Positions 21,075-30,303 of a stretch of DNA of 64,000 nt are shown in pieces (position 1 is the first letter of the stretch; each line of letters begins with the position of its first letter). A program made the position numbers and the translations under genes. The notes below the pieces were generated by a model. That model was not told the origin of the DNA. It saw only the letters and a list, made by a program, of their open reading frames with translations, and made no database searches. The stretch is from positions 185,658 through 249,657 of the forward strand of contig NZ_FODS01000004.1 of assembly GCF_900110425.1 (NCBI RefSeq), read 5' to 3'. This DNA is from Salinihabitans flavidus. GTDB taxonomy: Bacteria; Pseudomonadota; Alphaproteobacteria; Rhodobacterales; Rhodobacteraceae.

Positions 21075-22079
21075 TCAAATCGCCGTTCCGGGGGGCGACC
21101 GCTCCGCATCGGCAAAGGCCGCGCGGATCTCCCGGTCCCCGGCCCCCGCGCCCAGCAGCGCGCTCAGAAGCAGCCGCGCCTTGATCGGCGACAGGCTGCC
21201 GGCGAAGATCACGCCCGCGTCCTCAAGCGTGCGCCCGCCCGAATCCTTGCCATAAACGGGTAGCGTCCGCCCTTCGGCGCAGCGCGAGGCCACGACGACC
21301 GACACCCCGCTCGCGGTCAGACGTGCGATCCGTTCGGCAAAACCGCGCGGGGCATTGCCGCGCCCGAAGGCGGCCAGAACAACGCCGGTCTTGCCCGACG
21401 CCTCGCAGTAATCAAGATAGTCCGGCGTGCTGCCAAGGCCCAGCAACAGCAGCTCCACCCCCGGATCGAGCCGGGGCGCGGGAACGCTCTGCCGCGCCGC
21501 CGTGCGGCGGTAGAGATAGACTTGGCCGTCATCCACCTCGCCCAGCTTGCCCAGCCCGTTCGAGCGGAAGGTGTCGACGCGCGAGGTATGCGCCTTGGTC
21601 ACCTCGCGGGCGGCGTGAATGTCGCCTTCGAACAGGATGACGGCCCCCTGCCCCCGCAGCCCGCCGCTGGCGGCGCAGCGGAGGGCGTCGGCGATATTGC
21701 GCGGCCCGTCGGTGTCGGGCGCGCCCGCGTGACGCTGCGCGCCGGTAAAGACCACCGGCTTGTCAGAGGCGACCAGAAGATCGGCGAGAAAGGCGCTTTC
21801 CTCCATCGTGTCGGTGCCATGGGTGACAACGACCCCGTCCACCGCGTCATCGGCCAGAACCGCGTCGATCCGGGCGCACAGGCGATGAACCGTTTCAAGA
21901 TCGAGCGCGTAGCTGCCGACCGCATCGAAATCCTCGACCTGCACGGCGATCCCCTCGGGCCGCGCGTGCAGCGTATCGAGAAGCCGTTCCCCGGCGAGAC
22001 CCGCGTTGACCGGCCCGCCCGCGCTGTCGGCGGTGGAGGCGATGGTGCCCCCGGTGGCGATCAGAGTCACAGTCTTCAT
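21075..22079 (-). CDS. Asparaginase family protein
   Basis: Hydrolyses L-asparagine or a related amide to the acid and ammonia. The 334-residue protein has the nucleophile motif TLIATGGTIAS with Thr12, the second active-site motif THGTDTMEE, and VVFTGAQRHAGAPDTDGPRNI, all diagnostic of the bacterial type I/II fold. There is no signal peptide, so it is cytoplasmic. It is the last gene of the long operon running from 32285, starting 32 bp after the leaderless binding-protein gene, which suggests that it acts on an imported or processed amide. Confidence 0.92.
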   Translation of the reverse strand: MKTVTLIATGGTIASTADSAGGPVNAGLAGERLLDTLHARPEGIAVQVEDFDAVGSYALDLETVHRLCARIDAVLADDAVDGVVVTHGTDTMEESAFLADLLVASDKPVVFTGAQRHAGAPDTDGPRNIADALRCAASGGLRGQGAVILFEGDIHAAREVTKAHTSRVDTFRSNGLGKLGEVDDGQVYLYRRTAARQSVPAPRLDPGVELLLLGLGSTPDYLDYCEASGKTGVVLAAFGRGNAPRGFAERIARLTASGVSVVVASRCAEGRTLPVYGKDSGGRTLEDAGVIFAGSLSPIKARLLLSALLGAGAGDREIRAAFADAERSPPGTAI

Positions 22080-22111
22080 GGCATCCCCTCAGATTGCGGA
22101 CACGCCCCGCG

Positions 22112-23308
22112 CTAACCGGCGCGGCGGCGGTTGCGACGCCCCTCCGAGAGCGCGATAATCTCGTTCCAGCGGCGGACGAGAAAGTTGTGCTCATCCATCG
22201 TGCTGTTCCAGACTGCGATATGCTTGGAACGCGCGCGGTAGGATCCGCCGGACCGCACCTCGCCGGCGCGGATCGCACACCGACCATCCGGATCGGGAAG
22301 CTCGCAGGCCGCTGGCTTGCCCTCGTACCAATAGTCCCATTCCTCTGGGTCGAGGAAGGCGCGCACCCGGTCGGGCACAGACATGTAATAGCCCTGCCGC
22401 GCCATGCAGGCCCCCGCCCAGCCGTCGAGAAACCAGTTGAACCAGGCATAGGCCATATCAAGGCGCCGACCCTCAAGATGCCGGGCCAGACACAGGCCGC
22501 CGTGCCATGCACGATAGCCTTCTGCCGGGGATGCCTGCCGCACGTTCAGACCGCGCGCCTTCATCGCCACAACGGCCGGGGACCAGATCGACGCGATAGA
22601 CAACTCACCGCTGGCGAACCGTTCCACCGGCTCTGATGCCCGGCGCCAGAACGGTGCGAGATGGCCGGAGTTCACCAGTTCCACCGCATGATGATACATC
22701 TCGTCGATCTCGGCCACGGTCATGTTGCCCAGATCCCCCACCTCCATCCGGCCCGCCGCGACGAGTGCCATCGTCAGATCGAAGGCCCCGATTGCCGGTT
22801 CGTCCACAAGCGCCACCCGGCCATGCCAGCGCGGATCGAGCAGTTCGGCCCAACTGGTCACATCGCGATCCACGTCAAGCGGCGCCGTCCCCTGATTGAT
22901 GGCGAAACTGTCGAAATTATACACCGTGGGCAGCATGGAGATGCGCCCCGTCGGGCTTGCCGACAGCGTCGCGTCGGGCTGCACATAAAGCCGGGTCGCG
23001 GGGGCATCCCCCAGCCCGCCGCCCGATCCGCCCACGCCGGCGGAACGGGCAAGATCGCTCATCTCGTTCCACGTGTCGATCCGGGCGGTGTCGATGGGTT
23101 GAATAGCGCGCCAGTGCCAGACGATGTCGAGGTTGTGAAAGCACTGATCGTAGACATCATAGCTGTCCGGCGCCATGGCGGCGGTGCGCTGCGCGGAGAC
23201 GAAATCCTGCTCCATGAACTCGATGGGAAAACCGAGATCGGCCTCCGCCTGATCCTTGAGAAGCCGCCATGGCAGAATCTCGGTGCAGAGAATGCGCAGT
23301 GGCTCCAT
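22112..23308 (-). CDS. PotD-like solute-binding protein lacking a signal peptide
   Basis: A 398-residue paralogue of the secreted binding protein encoded at 26726-27943. The shared landmarks are VVAMKARG, AEGYRAW, RQGYYMSVP, EEWDYWYEGKPA and a final RRWNEI. Unlike that protein it begins directly with the mature fold (MEPLRILCTEILPWRLL). Its ATG overlaps the cobW stop by one base (TGATG), and no upstream in-frame start could add a leader. It is therefore predicted to stay in the cytoplasm, where it could act as a ligand sensor, a carrier or a modified enzyme rather than as an ABC receptor. The start is firm because of the coupling. Confidence 0.85.
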   Translation of the reverse strand: MEPLRILCTEILPWRLLKDQAEADLGFPIEFMEQDFVSAQRTAAMAPDSYDVYDQCFHNLDIVWHWRAIQPIDTARIDTWNEMSDLARSAGVGGSGGGLGDAPATRLYVQPDATLSASPTGRISMLPTVYNFDSFAINQGTAPLDVDRDVTSWAELLDPRWHGRVALVDEPAIGAFDLTMALVAAGRMEVGDLGNMTVAEIDEMYHHAVELVNSGHLAPFWRRASEPVERFASGELSIASIWSPAVVAMKARGLNVRQASPAEGYRAWHGGLCLARHLEGRRLDMAYAWFNWFLDGWAGACMARQGYYMSVPDRVRAFLDPEEWDYWYEGKPAACELPDPDGRCAIRAGEVRSGGSYRARSKHIAVWNSTMDEHNFLVRRWNEIIALSEGRRNRRRAG

Positions 23309-24294
23309 CAGGCGACAGCTTTCACTTGCTTGAGCCCCATGAACGCGGAGAACGACCGGCGGATCTGCTCGGGGTCGAGGCCTTCAAGGATGAACACCAG
23401 CCGCGAGACGCGCGGGCCATCGGGCCAATGCTCCATATGAACCGGGGCGTGGACAAGGTGCTGCACACCGTGGACGGCGACAGGACGATCTTCGCCCTCG
23501 ATGGCGAGAATCCCCTTGAACCGGAAAATCCGGTCGCCATGGCGATGCAGAAGAAGCGTCAGCCAGATGCCGAAATCGGTCCAGTCCACCCTCTCTTCGA
23601 TCGTCATGGAAAAGGTCACGACGCCCAGATCCTCATTGAGGTTGTGGTGATGGCGATGGTGCCCGTCGGGTTCGGTTTCATCGGGAAGGGGCGGCAGGGA
23701 GGGATCGAGACGGCCGACGATCGCGTCGGTGGCGTCCGAGCCGGTCACCACCCGCGCCGATGGGTTGATCCGCGACAGCGTGGCGCGAAGGGCGGGGATC
23801 TCCGCCTCCTGCGCCAGATCGGTCTTGGTCAGGATGATCCGGTCGGCGGCGGCGATCTGGCGGACGGCCTCGGCCCGGTGTTCCACCTGTCGGGCGGCGT
23901 TCACGGCGTCCACCGTGGTCAGAACGCCGCCGTTTTCGAAATGGCTGCGCAGCACGGGGTGCGCGCGCAGGGTTTGCAGCACGGGATAGGGATCGGCCAG
24001 CCCGGTGGTTTCGATCACCACGCGATCAAAGTCGATCTCGCCGCGAGTGCGCAGGCTTTGCAGGTTCATCAGCGCGTCGGCCACCTCGCCGCGCACGGTG
24101 CAGCAGATGCAGCCGGATTTCATCAGAACCACATTGTCGTCGATCCGGTCGAGCAGGTGATGATCGAGCCCGACCTCTCCGAATTCGTTGATCAGCACCG
24201 CGGCCCGCGCCATGCCCGGATCGGTCAGCAGCCGTTGCAGGAGGGTCGTCTTGCCCGATCCCAGAAACCCGGTAAGCAGCGTGACGGAAATCAT
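23308..24294 (-). CDS. CobW/COG0523 family metal-chaperone GTPase
   Basis: A G3E-family P-loop GTPase of 328 residues. Walker A is GFLGSGKTT (9-17), followed by VLINEFGEVGLD (33-44) and the metal-binding CxCC motif at Cys62-Ile-Cys64-Cys65. The guanine-specificity motif reads TKTD, and an internal His-rich stretch (DGHHRHHHNLNED) resembles zinc-binding loops of the family. The C-terminal CobW_C domain is present. Such proteins deliver Zn, Co or similar metals to client enzymes. It overlaps the small Cys-rich gene upstream by 4 bp and the leaderless binding protein by 1 bp. The metallohydrolase at 24685 is an obvious possible client. Confidence 0.93.
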   Translation of the reverse strand: MISVTLLTGFLGSGKTTLLQRLLTDPGMARAAVLINEFGEVGLDHHLLDRIDDNVVLMKSGCICCTVRGEVADALMNLQSLRTRGEIDFDRVVIETTGLADPYPVLQTLRAHPVLRSHFENGGVLTTVDAVNAARQVEHRAEAVRQIAAADRIILTKTDLAQEAEIPALRATLSRINPSARVVTGSDATDAIVGRLDPSLPPLPDETEPDGHHRHHHNLNEDLGVVTFSMTIEERVDWTDFGIWLTLLLHRHGDRIFRFKGILAIEGEDRPVAVHGVQHLVHAPVHMEHWPDGPRVSRLVFILEGLDPEQIRRSFSAFMGLKQVKAVA

Positions 24295-24614
24295 CGCGCC
24301 TCCATCCAGTCGATGAGCGCATCGTCCAGCGGGTCGATCTCGCGTCCAGCGAGGGTCTCGGCCTCGGGCCACAGGTGGGAAAAGGATTCGAAGACGGTTG
24401 ATGCGCCGGTCGCGTTGGACACAACGTAGGACGTGCCCTGCCATTCGGCGAGCGTCACCCGGCGAAACGAAAGCACCCGGTTGGCCGCCGCAACGCGCCG
24501 CGCCCCTTCGGAGCGGCGCGAATGCCGGTCGGTGTTGCGGGTAAAGACCCCGGGCCGATCCACAGAGTGGGTCCAGTGGTCGTCACAGCCCAGAATTCCG
24601 CATAGCGAACACAT
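24291..24614 (-). CDS. Small Cys/His-rich protein coupled to the CobW GTPase
   Basis: A 107-residue protein of unknown function. Its N-terminus packs possible metal ligands: MCSLCGILGCDDHWTHS (Cys2, Cys5, Cys10, His13, His16). The remainder contains VFTRNTDRHSRRSEGARRVAAAN, a Trp-containing centre (LAEWQGTSYVVS), and an acidic end (EIDPLDDALIDWMEAR). It overlaps cobW by 4 bp (ATGA), so it is very probably co-produced with the GTPase and may be its metal donor, acceptor or adaptor. I recall similar small proteins next to CobW genes in other Rhodobacterales, but I know of no characterised member. Confidence 0.8.
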   Translation of the reverse strand: MCSLCGILGCDDHWTHSVDRPGVFTRNTDRHSRRSEGARRVAAANRVLSFRRVTLAEWQGTSYVVSNATGASTVFESFSHLWPEAETLAGREIDPLDDALIDWMEAR

Positions 24615-24684
24615 GATGTCTCTTGCCTCTTGTCGGGTGACGGGCGGCCCCCTCGCGGGGACAGCCCGATGTCTTGCGTGCGGA

Positions 24685-25563
24685 TCAACCGCGCGGGAAT
24701 CGCTTGTCGTAGTCGTCCGCCATCTCGTTCATGGTAACGAAACGCACACCTTCATGCGACTTCATATGCGCAATCAGACGCTCCAGCATCAGCAGAACCT
24801 GCGGACGGCCCGAGACGTCGGGGTGAATTGTGATCGGAAACACCGCGTAATCCATGTTCCGGTACACCCAGTCGAACTGATCGCGCCACATCTGCTCTAT
24901 GTCGCGGGGGTTCACGAACCCGTGGCTGTTGGGCGATTTCTTGATGAACATCATCGGCGGCAGATCGTCGAGATACCAGTTTGCCGGGATCTCGATCAGA
25001 TCGGTTTCCTCTCCACGCACCAGCGGCTTCATCCAGTCCTCGGGCTTGGCGGAATAGTCGATCTTGGTCCATTTGTCGCCCACGCGCACCCGGTAGGGGG
25101 TGAAATCGTTGTGCATCAGGGAGTGATCGTACTTGATCCCCTTCTTGAGCAACAACTCGTTGGTGACATTGGAAAATTCCCACCACGGCGCGACATAGCC
25201 CGTGGGCCGCTTGCCGGAGATTTCGGTGATCAGTTCGATCCCCTTGTCGAGCACCGCCTCTTCCTGTTCGGCGGTCATCGCGATCGGGTTTTCGTGGCTG
25301 TAGCCGTGAATCCCGATTTCATGGCCACGCTTGGCCACGTCGCGCATCTGGTCGGGGAAGGTCTCTGCCGAGTGGCCGGGAATGAACCACGTCGTGGTCA
25401 GCCCTTGCTGATCAAAAAGATCGAGCAGACGGGGCGATCCGACCTCGCCGGCGAACATCCCGCGCGAGATGTCGTCGGGGCTGTCCTCGCCGCCGTATGA
25501 GCCAAGCCAGCCCGCAACGGCGTCAACGTCGATACCGAAGCCGACCTGAATATCTTTAGCCAT
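24685..25563 (-). CDS. CE4/polysaccharide-deacetylase-fold metallohydrolase, imidase- or PuuE-like
   Basis: A 292-residue NodB-fold metal-dependent hydrolase. The metal site is visible as Asp14 (GFGIDVDAV) with His86 and His90 (GIHGYSHEN), numbering that matches what I recall for Helicobacter pylori PgdA. The family also includes the allantoinase PuuE and bacterial cyclic-imide hydrolases (imidases) of about 293 residues. There is no signal peptide or membrane anchor, which argues against a peptidoglycan deacetylase and for a cytoplasmic cyclic-amide hydrolase. It sits between potA-type and CobW genes in one operon, so its metal may be supplied by CobW. Confidence 0.85.
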   Translation of the reverse strand: MAKDIQVGFGIDVDAVAGWLGSYGGEDSPDDISRGMFAGEVGSPRLLDLFDQQGLTTTWFIPGHSAETFPDQMRDVAKRGHEIGIHGYSHENPIAMTAEQEEAVLDKGIELITEISGKRPTGYVAPWWEFSNVTNELLLKKGIKYDHSLMHNDFTPYRVRVGDKWTKIDYSAKPEDWMKPLVRGEETDLIEIPANWYLDDLPPMMFIKKSPNSHGFVNPRDIEQMWRDQFDWVYRNMDYAVFPITIHPDVSGRPQVLLMLERLIAHMKSHEGVRFVTMNEMADDYDKRFPRG

Positions 25564-25582
25564 GTGTAGTCTCCTTGTTGAG

Positions 25583-26650
25583 TCAGTGATGGATCAGCGT
25601 GACCGATGAGGGGTCCACCCCAAGGGTCACGGACGCGCCGGCGGAAAGGCTTTGCGCCTCTGGCGATCCGGCGTGCGTTTCCACGTCGATCTCGCGCCCG
25701 TCGCTGAGCTTGACGCGGATGTACCCGATGGAACCGACAAGTTTCTTTGACGCCACGGTCCCTTCCAGTGCGATCTCGCCGGGCGTCTCGCGCAGTCCGA
25801 TCCTGAAGGATTCCGCCGGTATCACGGCCATGTCGGCACCGGCGGTGCCCACACCGGCCATCGGCCCGTAGGGTGTTTCGATCTGCTGCAATCCGCCGTC
25901 GAGCATCTTGCCGGATTTGCCCTCGATGATCGTGTTGGAGCCGATGAATTCGGCCACGAAGGGTGTCGCGGGGCGGGTATAAAGCTCTTTCGGGGCAGAG
26001 ATCTGTTCGACCACGCCATTCGACATGACCACGACGCGATCCGACAGGCCCAAGGCCTCCGACTGCGCGTGGGTCACGAAAACGAAGGTGATCCCCAGAT
26101 CGCGTTGAAGCAACTTCAGCTCATTCTGGATGATGCGGCGCAGGTTGGCGTCCAGCGCGCCCAGAGGCTCATCGAGAAGCAGGATTTCAGGTTCGACAAC
26201 CAGCCCGCGCGCCAGCGCGATCCGCTGTCTTTGTCCGCCCGACAGGCGGTCGGCGGTGCGATCGGCGAACTCGGTCAGGTCGAACATGTCGAGAATGCGA
26301 TCCACCTTCCGTTTCTTTTCGGCCGTCTCCATCTTCTTGACATCAAGCCCGAAGGCGATGTTCTGGCGCACCGTCATGTGCGGAAACAGCGCGTAGTTCT
26401 GAAAGATCATCGAGGTCGGGCGACGTTCGGGTGGTGTGTGCGAGATATTCTTGCCCATGATGAGGATCTCGCCGTTGGTGATCTCCTCGAAACCGGCGAT
26501 CATCCGAAGGGTCGTCGATTTGCCGCAGCCAGAAGGCCCGAGGAAGGCCACGAATTCACCCTTTTCGACCTTGAGGTCGAAATCCGACACCGCAACCGTG
26601 CCGTCAGGATAGGTCTTGCCGACCGATTGAAGTTCAAGATCGTAGAGCAT
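25583..26650 (-). CDS. PotA-like ABC transporter ATP-binding protein (second copy)
   Basis: Spermidine/putrescine-type ATPase of 355 residues. Walker A is GPSGCGKST (38-46), the signature is [15 protein letters not shown], Walker B is [12 protein letters not shown], and a C-terminal TOBE-type domain begins near residue 270. It is the second such ATPase in the operon (the first is at 31215-32285), while only one permease pair is encoded. It may form a heterodimer with the first or serve as an alternative motor. It begins 75 bp after the secreted binding-protein gene. Confidence 0.92.
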   Translation of the reverse strand: MLYDLELQSVGKTYPDGTVAVSDFDLKVEKGEFVAFLGPSGCGKSTTLRMIAGFEEITNGEILIMGKNISHTPPERRPTSMIFQNYALFPHMTVRQNIAFGLDVKKMETAEKKRKVDRILDMFDLTEFADRTADRLSGGQRQRIALARGLVVEPEILLLDEPLGALDANLRRIIQNELKLLQRDLGITFVFVTHAQSEALGLSDRVVVMSNGVVEQISAPKELYTRPATPFVAEFIGSNTIIEGKSGKMLDGGLQQIETPYGPMAGVGTAGADMAVIPAESFRIGLRETPGEIALEGTVASKKLVGSIGYIRVKLSDGREIDVETHAGSPEAQSLSAGASVTLGVDPSSVTLIHH

Positions 26651-26725
26651 GTCTTACCTTGCCTCGGGAGTTGGGGAGTGAAGCGGTGGGCGCGCGGGAA
26701 GAAGTCCGCGCGCCCGTGCCGTGGA

Positions 26726-27943
26726 TCAGGCGTTCAGGAACTCGTCCCAACGCTGGATCAGGTGGTCATACTCATCCGGCCACTGGTGCCAGTAGGCGAC
26801 GTTCGCGGCGCGCTCTTCAAGCGAACCGCCATCGCGCAGGTCGCCGGGGTTGATGCCACGCTCGGCCTCACCCTCCCACGGCGCGCCTTCGTACCAGAAG
26901 GCGTATTTCTTGGGGTCCATCACGTTCTTGATGTTGGTCGAGGGCGAATAGTAGCCCTGCTCCGTGACGGCGATCCCCGGCTCACCGGAGAGCCAGAAAT
27001 TGGCATAGGCGATCACGGCTTCGCGGTTCGGCGTGCCCTTGAGCATCGACGGGCCGATGGACCATGCGCGATAGCCTTCCTTCGGCCGTGCGTATTTCGC
27101 GGGCTTGCCCTGAGCCTTAACCGCCATGACGGCCGGCTGCCATGCGTCGCAGACAACCATTTCGCCCGACGCCATCAGGTTCACCAACTCCCCGAAGTCA
27201 CCCCAGAGGGCCCGGAACTGACCGTCTTTCTTCTTGGAGATCAGGAATTTCGTGGCCTCGTCGATTTCCTCGACACTGGGATTGCCGGGGTTTTTCACAT
27301 CGAGCATGCCCCAGGTGTTCATGGCAATGATGGCCTGACCGAAGGCGATCAGCGGGTCCACGTTCAGGCCCGACTTGCCGCGCCATTTCTCGTCGAAGAT
27401 GGCCGTCCAGGTGTTGGCTTCCTCGTCGGACAGAACCTCCGGGTTGTAGCCGATGGAGTCATAGTTGTAGACCGCCGGCACCATGTAGAGTTCGGTCTGC
27501 GCCTCGTCGGCCCAGATCTGGCCGACGATCTGCGAGCGCGTCTCCCACTTGGGGCTGGGCTTGGTGAAGGTATCGCGGATGTTGGCCCAGTTGGGAACGT
27601 CCGATACCGGAATGGTTTCGACATTGTCCGTGGCGATCAGCGCGGGCAGACGCTCTGCGATGATCTCCCATGTGTCGAAATCCGAAGAACCCGAAAGGAT
27701 CTTTGTCTGCGAATCGGGGAAGGTCGCGGGCGTGCCCGAGACAGAGCCGACACCGCTGGCATTCTGGAACATCTCCAGGATGCGGTCCTGAACGGTGGTC
27801 GACAGGCCGGTCGTGCGCAGCGCCTGATCGCCCAGGCCCTGTGCGTGTGCCCAGCTTGTCCACGGGTGCATCCCCGTGCCAAGGGCGGCGGCGCCGAGCG
27901 CGGCGGAGCCCTTCATGAAATTGCGGCGGTTGGTTGATGTCAT
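26726..27943 (-). CDS. PotD-like ABC transporter substrate-binding protein
   Basis: Periplasmic type II binding protein of 405 residues. It has a twin-arginine-like leader (RRNFMKGSAALGAAALG) with probable cleavage after AHA, and a family C-terminal pattern (AFWYEGAPWEGEAERG, then LIQRWDEFLNA). It is the receptor for the permease pair at 29462-31218. The leaderless protein at 22112-23308 is clearly related. The ligand may be a polyamine or another small cationic or amide compound and is not fixed by sequence. Confidence 0.92.
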   Translation of the reverse strand: MTSTNRRNFMKGSAALGAAALGTGMHPWTSWAHAQGLGDQALRTTGLSTTVQDRILEMFQNASGVGSVSGTPATFPDSQTKILSGSSDFDTWEIIAERLPALIATDNVETIPVSDVPNWANIRDTFTKPSPKWETRSQIVGQIWADEAQTELYMVPAVYNYDSIGYNPEVLSDEEANTWTAIFDEKWRGKSGLNVDPLIAFGQAIIAMNTWGMLDVKNPGNPSVEEIDEATKFLISKKKDGQFRALWGDFGELVNLMASGEMVVCDAWQPAVMAVKAQGKPAKYARPKEGYRAWSIGPSMLKGTPNREAVIAYANFWLSGEPGIAVTEQGYYSPSTNIKNVMDPKKYAFWYEGAPWEGEAERGINPGDLRDGGSLEERAANVAYWHQWPDEYDHLIQRWDEFLNA

Positions 27944-27975
27944 GGTCGATATTCCCTGTTTCAGTTGGTTGAAGT

Positions 27976-28728
27976 TCAGTAGCGGCCCGGCAAAAGGCCG
28001 CCATCGACCGTCACCACCTGCCCGGTCAGGTAGGAGGCGTCGGCAGATGCCAGAAAACCGATGACGCTTGCGATCTCTTCAGGCTCGCCCAGACGGCCCA
28101 TCGGAATGTAGGGCGACGCGATTTCCGCCGCCTTTGGCCCGAGGCTGTTCTTCTCGCTGAGAAGCTGCGCGGTTCGCGTGTAGCCCGGTGCAACACCATT
28201 CACGCGGATGCCGCGCCTGGCGATTTCCACCGCGAGGCCGCGCACGAGCCCCACAACCCCGGCCTTGGCCGAGGAATAATGCACATGTTCGTCCCAGCCA
28301 TAGGCCACCCCCATGATGGAGCTGAGACAGACGATCGCGCCGCCCTCCTTCATCACGGGCAGCGCCGGGCGGATCACCCGCAGCATACCCTTCAGGTCGA
28401 TGTCGAAAGTGGCGTCCCATCTCTCGTCGGTCATCTCCGAGATGGGCACCCGGTGGGCGATCCCGGCATTGGCGACGATCACGTCGATCCGGCCGTGCCG
28501 CCCGGCCACATCGGCCACCAGCGCGTCGGCGGCGGGCGTGTCGCGCACGTCGAGCGGCATGAATTCGGCGCTGCCCCCGGCGGCGGTGATCCCGGCCACG
28601 GTCGCCTCGCCCTCATCGGTGAGCACATCGGTAACGACCACATGATCGCCCTGACCCGCGAACCGCATCGCCGTCGCCCGTCCGATGCCGATTCCGGCCC
28701 CGGTCACGATTACAACTCTCTTGTCCAT
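27976..28728 (-). CDS. Short-chain dehydrogenase/reductase
   Basis: NAD(P)-dependent oxidoreductase of the classical SDR family, about 250 residues. It has the cofactor motif TGAGIGIG, the NAG motif VIVANAGIA and the catalytic YSSAK (Tyr-x-x-x-Lys) in VHYSSAKAGV, with the usual C-terminus SYLTGQVVTVDGGLLPG. I chose the ATG at 28728, which has GAGGG 7 nt upstream. A GTG at 28740 would give a 4-bp overlap with the upstream SDR gene and 4 more residues. The two adjacent SDRs could perform sequential alcohol or keto conversions on the imported compound. Confidence 0.9.
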   Translation of the reverse strand: MDKRVVIVTGAGIGIGRATAMRFAGQGDHVVVTDVLTDEGEATVAGITAAGGSAEFMPLDVRDTPAADALVADVAGRHGRIDVIVANAGIAHRVPISEMTDERWDATFDIDLKGMLRVIRPALPVMKEGGAIVCLSSIMGVAYGWDEHVHYSSAKAGVVGLVRGLAVEIARRGIRVNGVAPGYTRTAQLLSEKNSLGPKAAEIASPYIPMGRLGEPEEIASVIGFLASADASYLTGQVVTVDGGLLPGRY

Positions 28729-28736
28729 CTTGTCCC

Positions 28737-29465
28737 TCACAGCATCACATCCCCGGAATTCGGTCCGAGCGTCTGGCCCACGAACAGCGCCGCGTCGTCA
28801 GAGCACAGGAACGCCACCACGCCGCCGATCTCTGCCGGCTCGCCAAAGCGGCCAAGCGGAAGCTCCGCCTTCTTGGCCGCCTTCCAGTCGTCCGAAAGCG
28901 CCTCCACCAGCGGTGTATTGACCGGCCCCGGTGCCACGGCGTTGACGCGAACGCCCCGCCCGGACACTTCGCGGGCCAGCGATTTGGTCATGCCGATGAT
29001 CGCCGCCTTGGCGCCGGCGTAGTGGACCAGTTCCACCCCGCCGATCTGTCCAAGCTGAGAGGCGATGTTGACGACGATCCCCCGGCCGGCTTCCAGCATC
29101 GCGGGCAGGCAGGCACGGGTCATCAGATAGGTGCCGCGCACATGCACCGCGAAAATACGGTCGAAGTCGGCCGGCTCGATCTCCAGAAACGGCGCCTGAT
29201 GGCCGAAGCCCGCGTTGTTGACGAGAATCTCGGGCGCGCCCATCTCGGCGCGCAGCCGATCCATCATCGCGCCGACCACCGCCTCGTCGCTCACGTCGGC
29301 GGCATAGGCGCGCGCCTCGCCCCCTGCATCGCGGATACGCGCGGCGACGGCCTCGGCGGTCTCAAGGTGCAGATCATTGACCGCAACCCTGTGCCCCTCG
29401 CGCCCCAGCCGATCGGCAATGGCCGCGCCGATGCCGGACCCCGCGCCTGTGACAAGTGCGATCAT
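28737..29465 (-). CDS. Short-chain dehydrogenase/reductase
   Basis: A second classical SDR of 242 residues, with TGAGSGIG at the N-terminus, LVNNAGFG, and catalytic YAGAK in VHYAGAKAAI. It resembles 3-oxoacyl-ACP reductase-like SDRs, but that label says nothing firm about the substrate. Its ATG overlaps the permease gene stop by 4 bp, placing it inside the transporter operon. Confidence 0.9.
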   Translation of the reverse strand: MIALVTGAGSGIGAAIADRLGREGHRVAVNDLHLETAEAVAARIRDAGGEARAYAADVSDEAVVGAMMDRLRAEMGAPEILVNNAGFGHQAPFLEIEPADFDRIFAVHVRGTYLMTRACLPAMLEAGRGIVVNIASQLGQIGGVELVHYAGAKAAIIGMTKSLAREVSGRGVRVNAVAPGPVNTPLVEALSDDWKAAKKAELPLGRFGEPAEIGGVVAFLCSDDAALFVGQTLGPNSGDVML

Positions 29466-30301
29466 GCGTCCTCCTGCCCGGCAAAGCGCTTGTTCCGCGT
29501 GAACCGCTTCATCAGCAGCCCGTAGATCACCAGCAGCGTGAAGCTGAACAGCGTGGTCAGCACCCCGAAGGCGAACACGTTGGGATAGATCTCGACCGAG
29601 AAGGTTCCGTAGATCGCCAGCGGCAGCGTCAGATCGGCCCCTGCGGTAAACAGCGTGCGGGAAAATTCGTCATAGCTCAGCGTGAAGCTGAACAGCATGG
29701 CCGACAGCACACCGGGAAAGATGAGCGGGAAGGTCACGCGCCGGAAGGTCTGCGCCGGGCTCACGCCAAGCGACAGCGACGCCTCCTCCACCGATCTGTC
29801 AAAACGATTGAAGATCGCCAGCATCACCAGAAAAGCGAATGGAAACGTATAAACCACGTGCAGCACGAAGGACGTGCTCCACCATGCGCGCCCGATGTCG
29901 AGGAAGTTCGACAGAAGCGCGACACCGAGCCCGACTAGAACACCCGGAACCATCATGCCCAGGATGATGAGATAGAAGACCGGCCCGGACCCCTTGAACC
30001 GGGTGCGGAAGGCTTCGGCGCTCATGGTGCCGAGCGTGACCGACACCACCGTGGTCAGGAAGGCCAGCACCAGCGAGCGGATCAGGCTGTCGCCCACCGG
30101 AAGCTGCGAAACGCGCGAGGTTTCGGCCAGCCCCAGAAGGTGTTTGTACCAGTAGACCGACCATTCTTGGATCGGGAACTGCGGGCCGCCGCCCTGGCTC
30201 TGGAAGCTGAGGATCGCCAGAACGATCATTGGCCCGTAGAGGAACAGAAGAAACAAGGCGGCATAAAGCGCGAGCGCGGGACGGAGCAATCCGACTTGCA
30301 T
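29462..30301 (-). CDS. PotC-like ABC transporter permease
   Basis: Inner-membrane permease of 279 residues when started at 30301, just 2 bp after the previous stop. It opens with a strong membrane helix (LYAALFLLFLYGPMIVLAIL) and contains the binding-protein-dependent permease (EAA) loop EASLSLGVSPAQTFRRVTFP. A longer frame to 30403 is spurious. It pairs with the PotB-like permease encoded immediately upstream. Confidence 0.92.
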   Translation of the reverse strand: MQVGLLRPALALYAALFLLFLYGPMIVLAILSFQSQGGGPQFPIQEWSVYWYKHLLGLAETSRVSQLPVGDSLIRSLVLAFLTTVVSVTLGTMSAEAFRTRFKGSGPVFYLIILGMMVPGVLVGLGVALLSNFLDIGRAWWSTSFVLHVVYTFPFAFLVMLAIFNRFDRSVEEASLSLGVSPAQTFRRVTFPLIFPGVLSAMLFSFTLSYDEFSRTLFTAGADLTLPLAIYGTFSVEIYPNVFAFGVLTTLFSFTLLVIYGLLMKRFTRNKRFAGQEDA

Positions 30302-30303
30302 GA

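Noticed and set aside
24685..25563. Cell-wall polysaccharide deacetylase
   Set aside because: No signal peptide or membrane anchor; context favours cytoplasmic small-molecule hydrolysis.
26069..27937. 622-codon plus-strand open frame opposite potA/potD-type genes
   Set aside because: Shadow of two clear ABC transporter genes.
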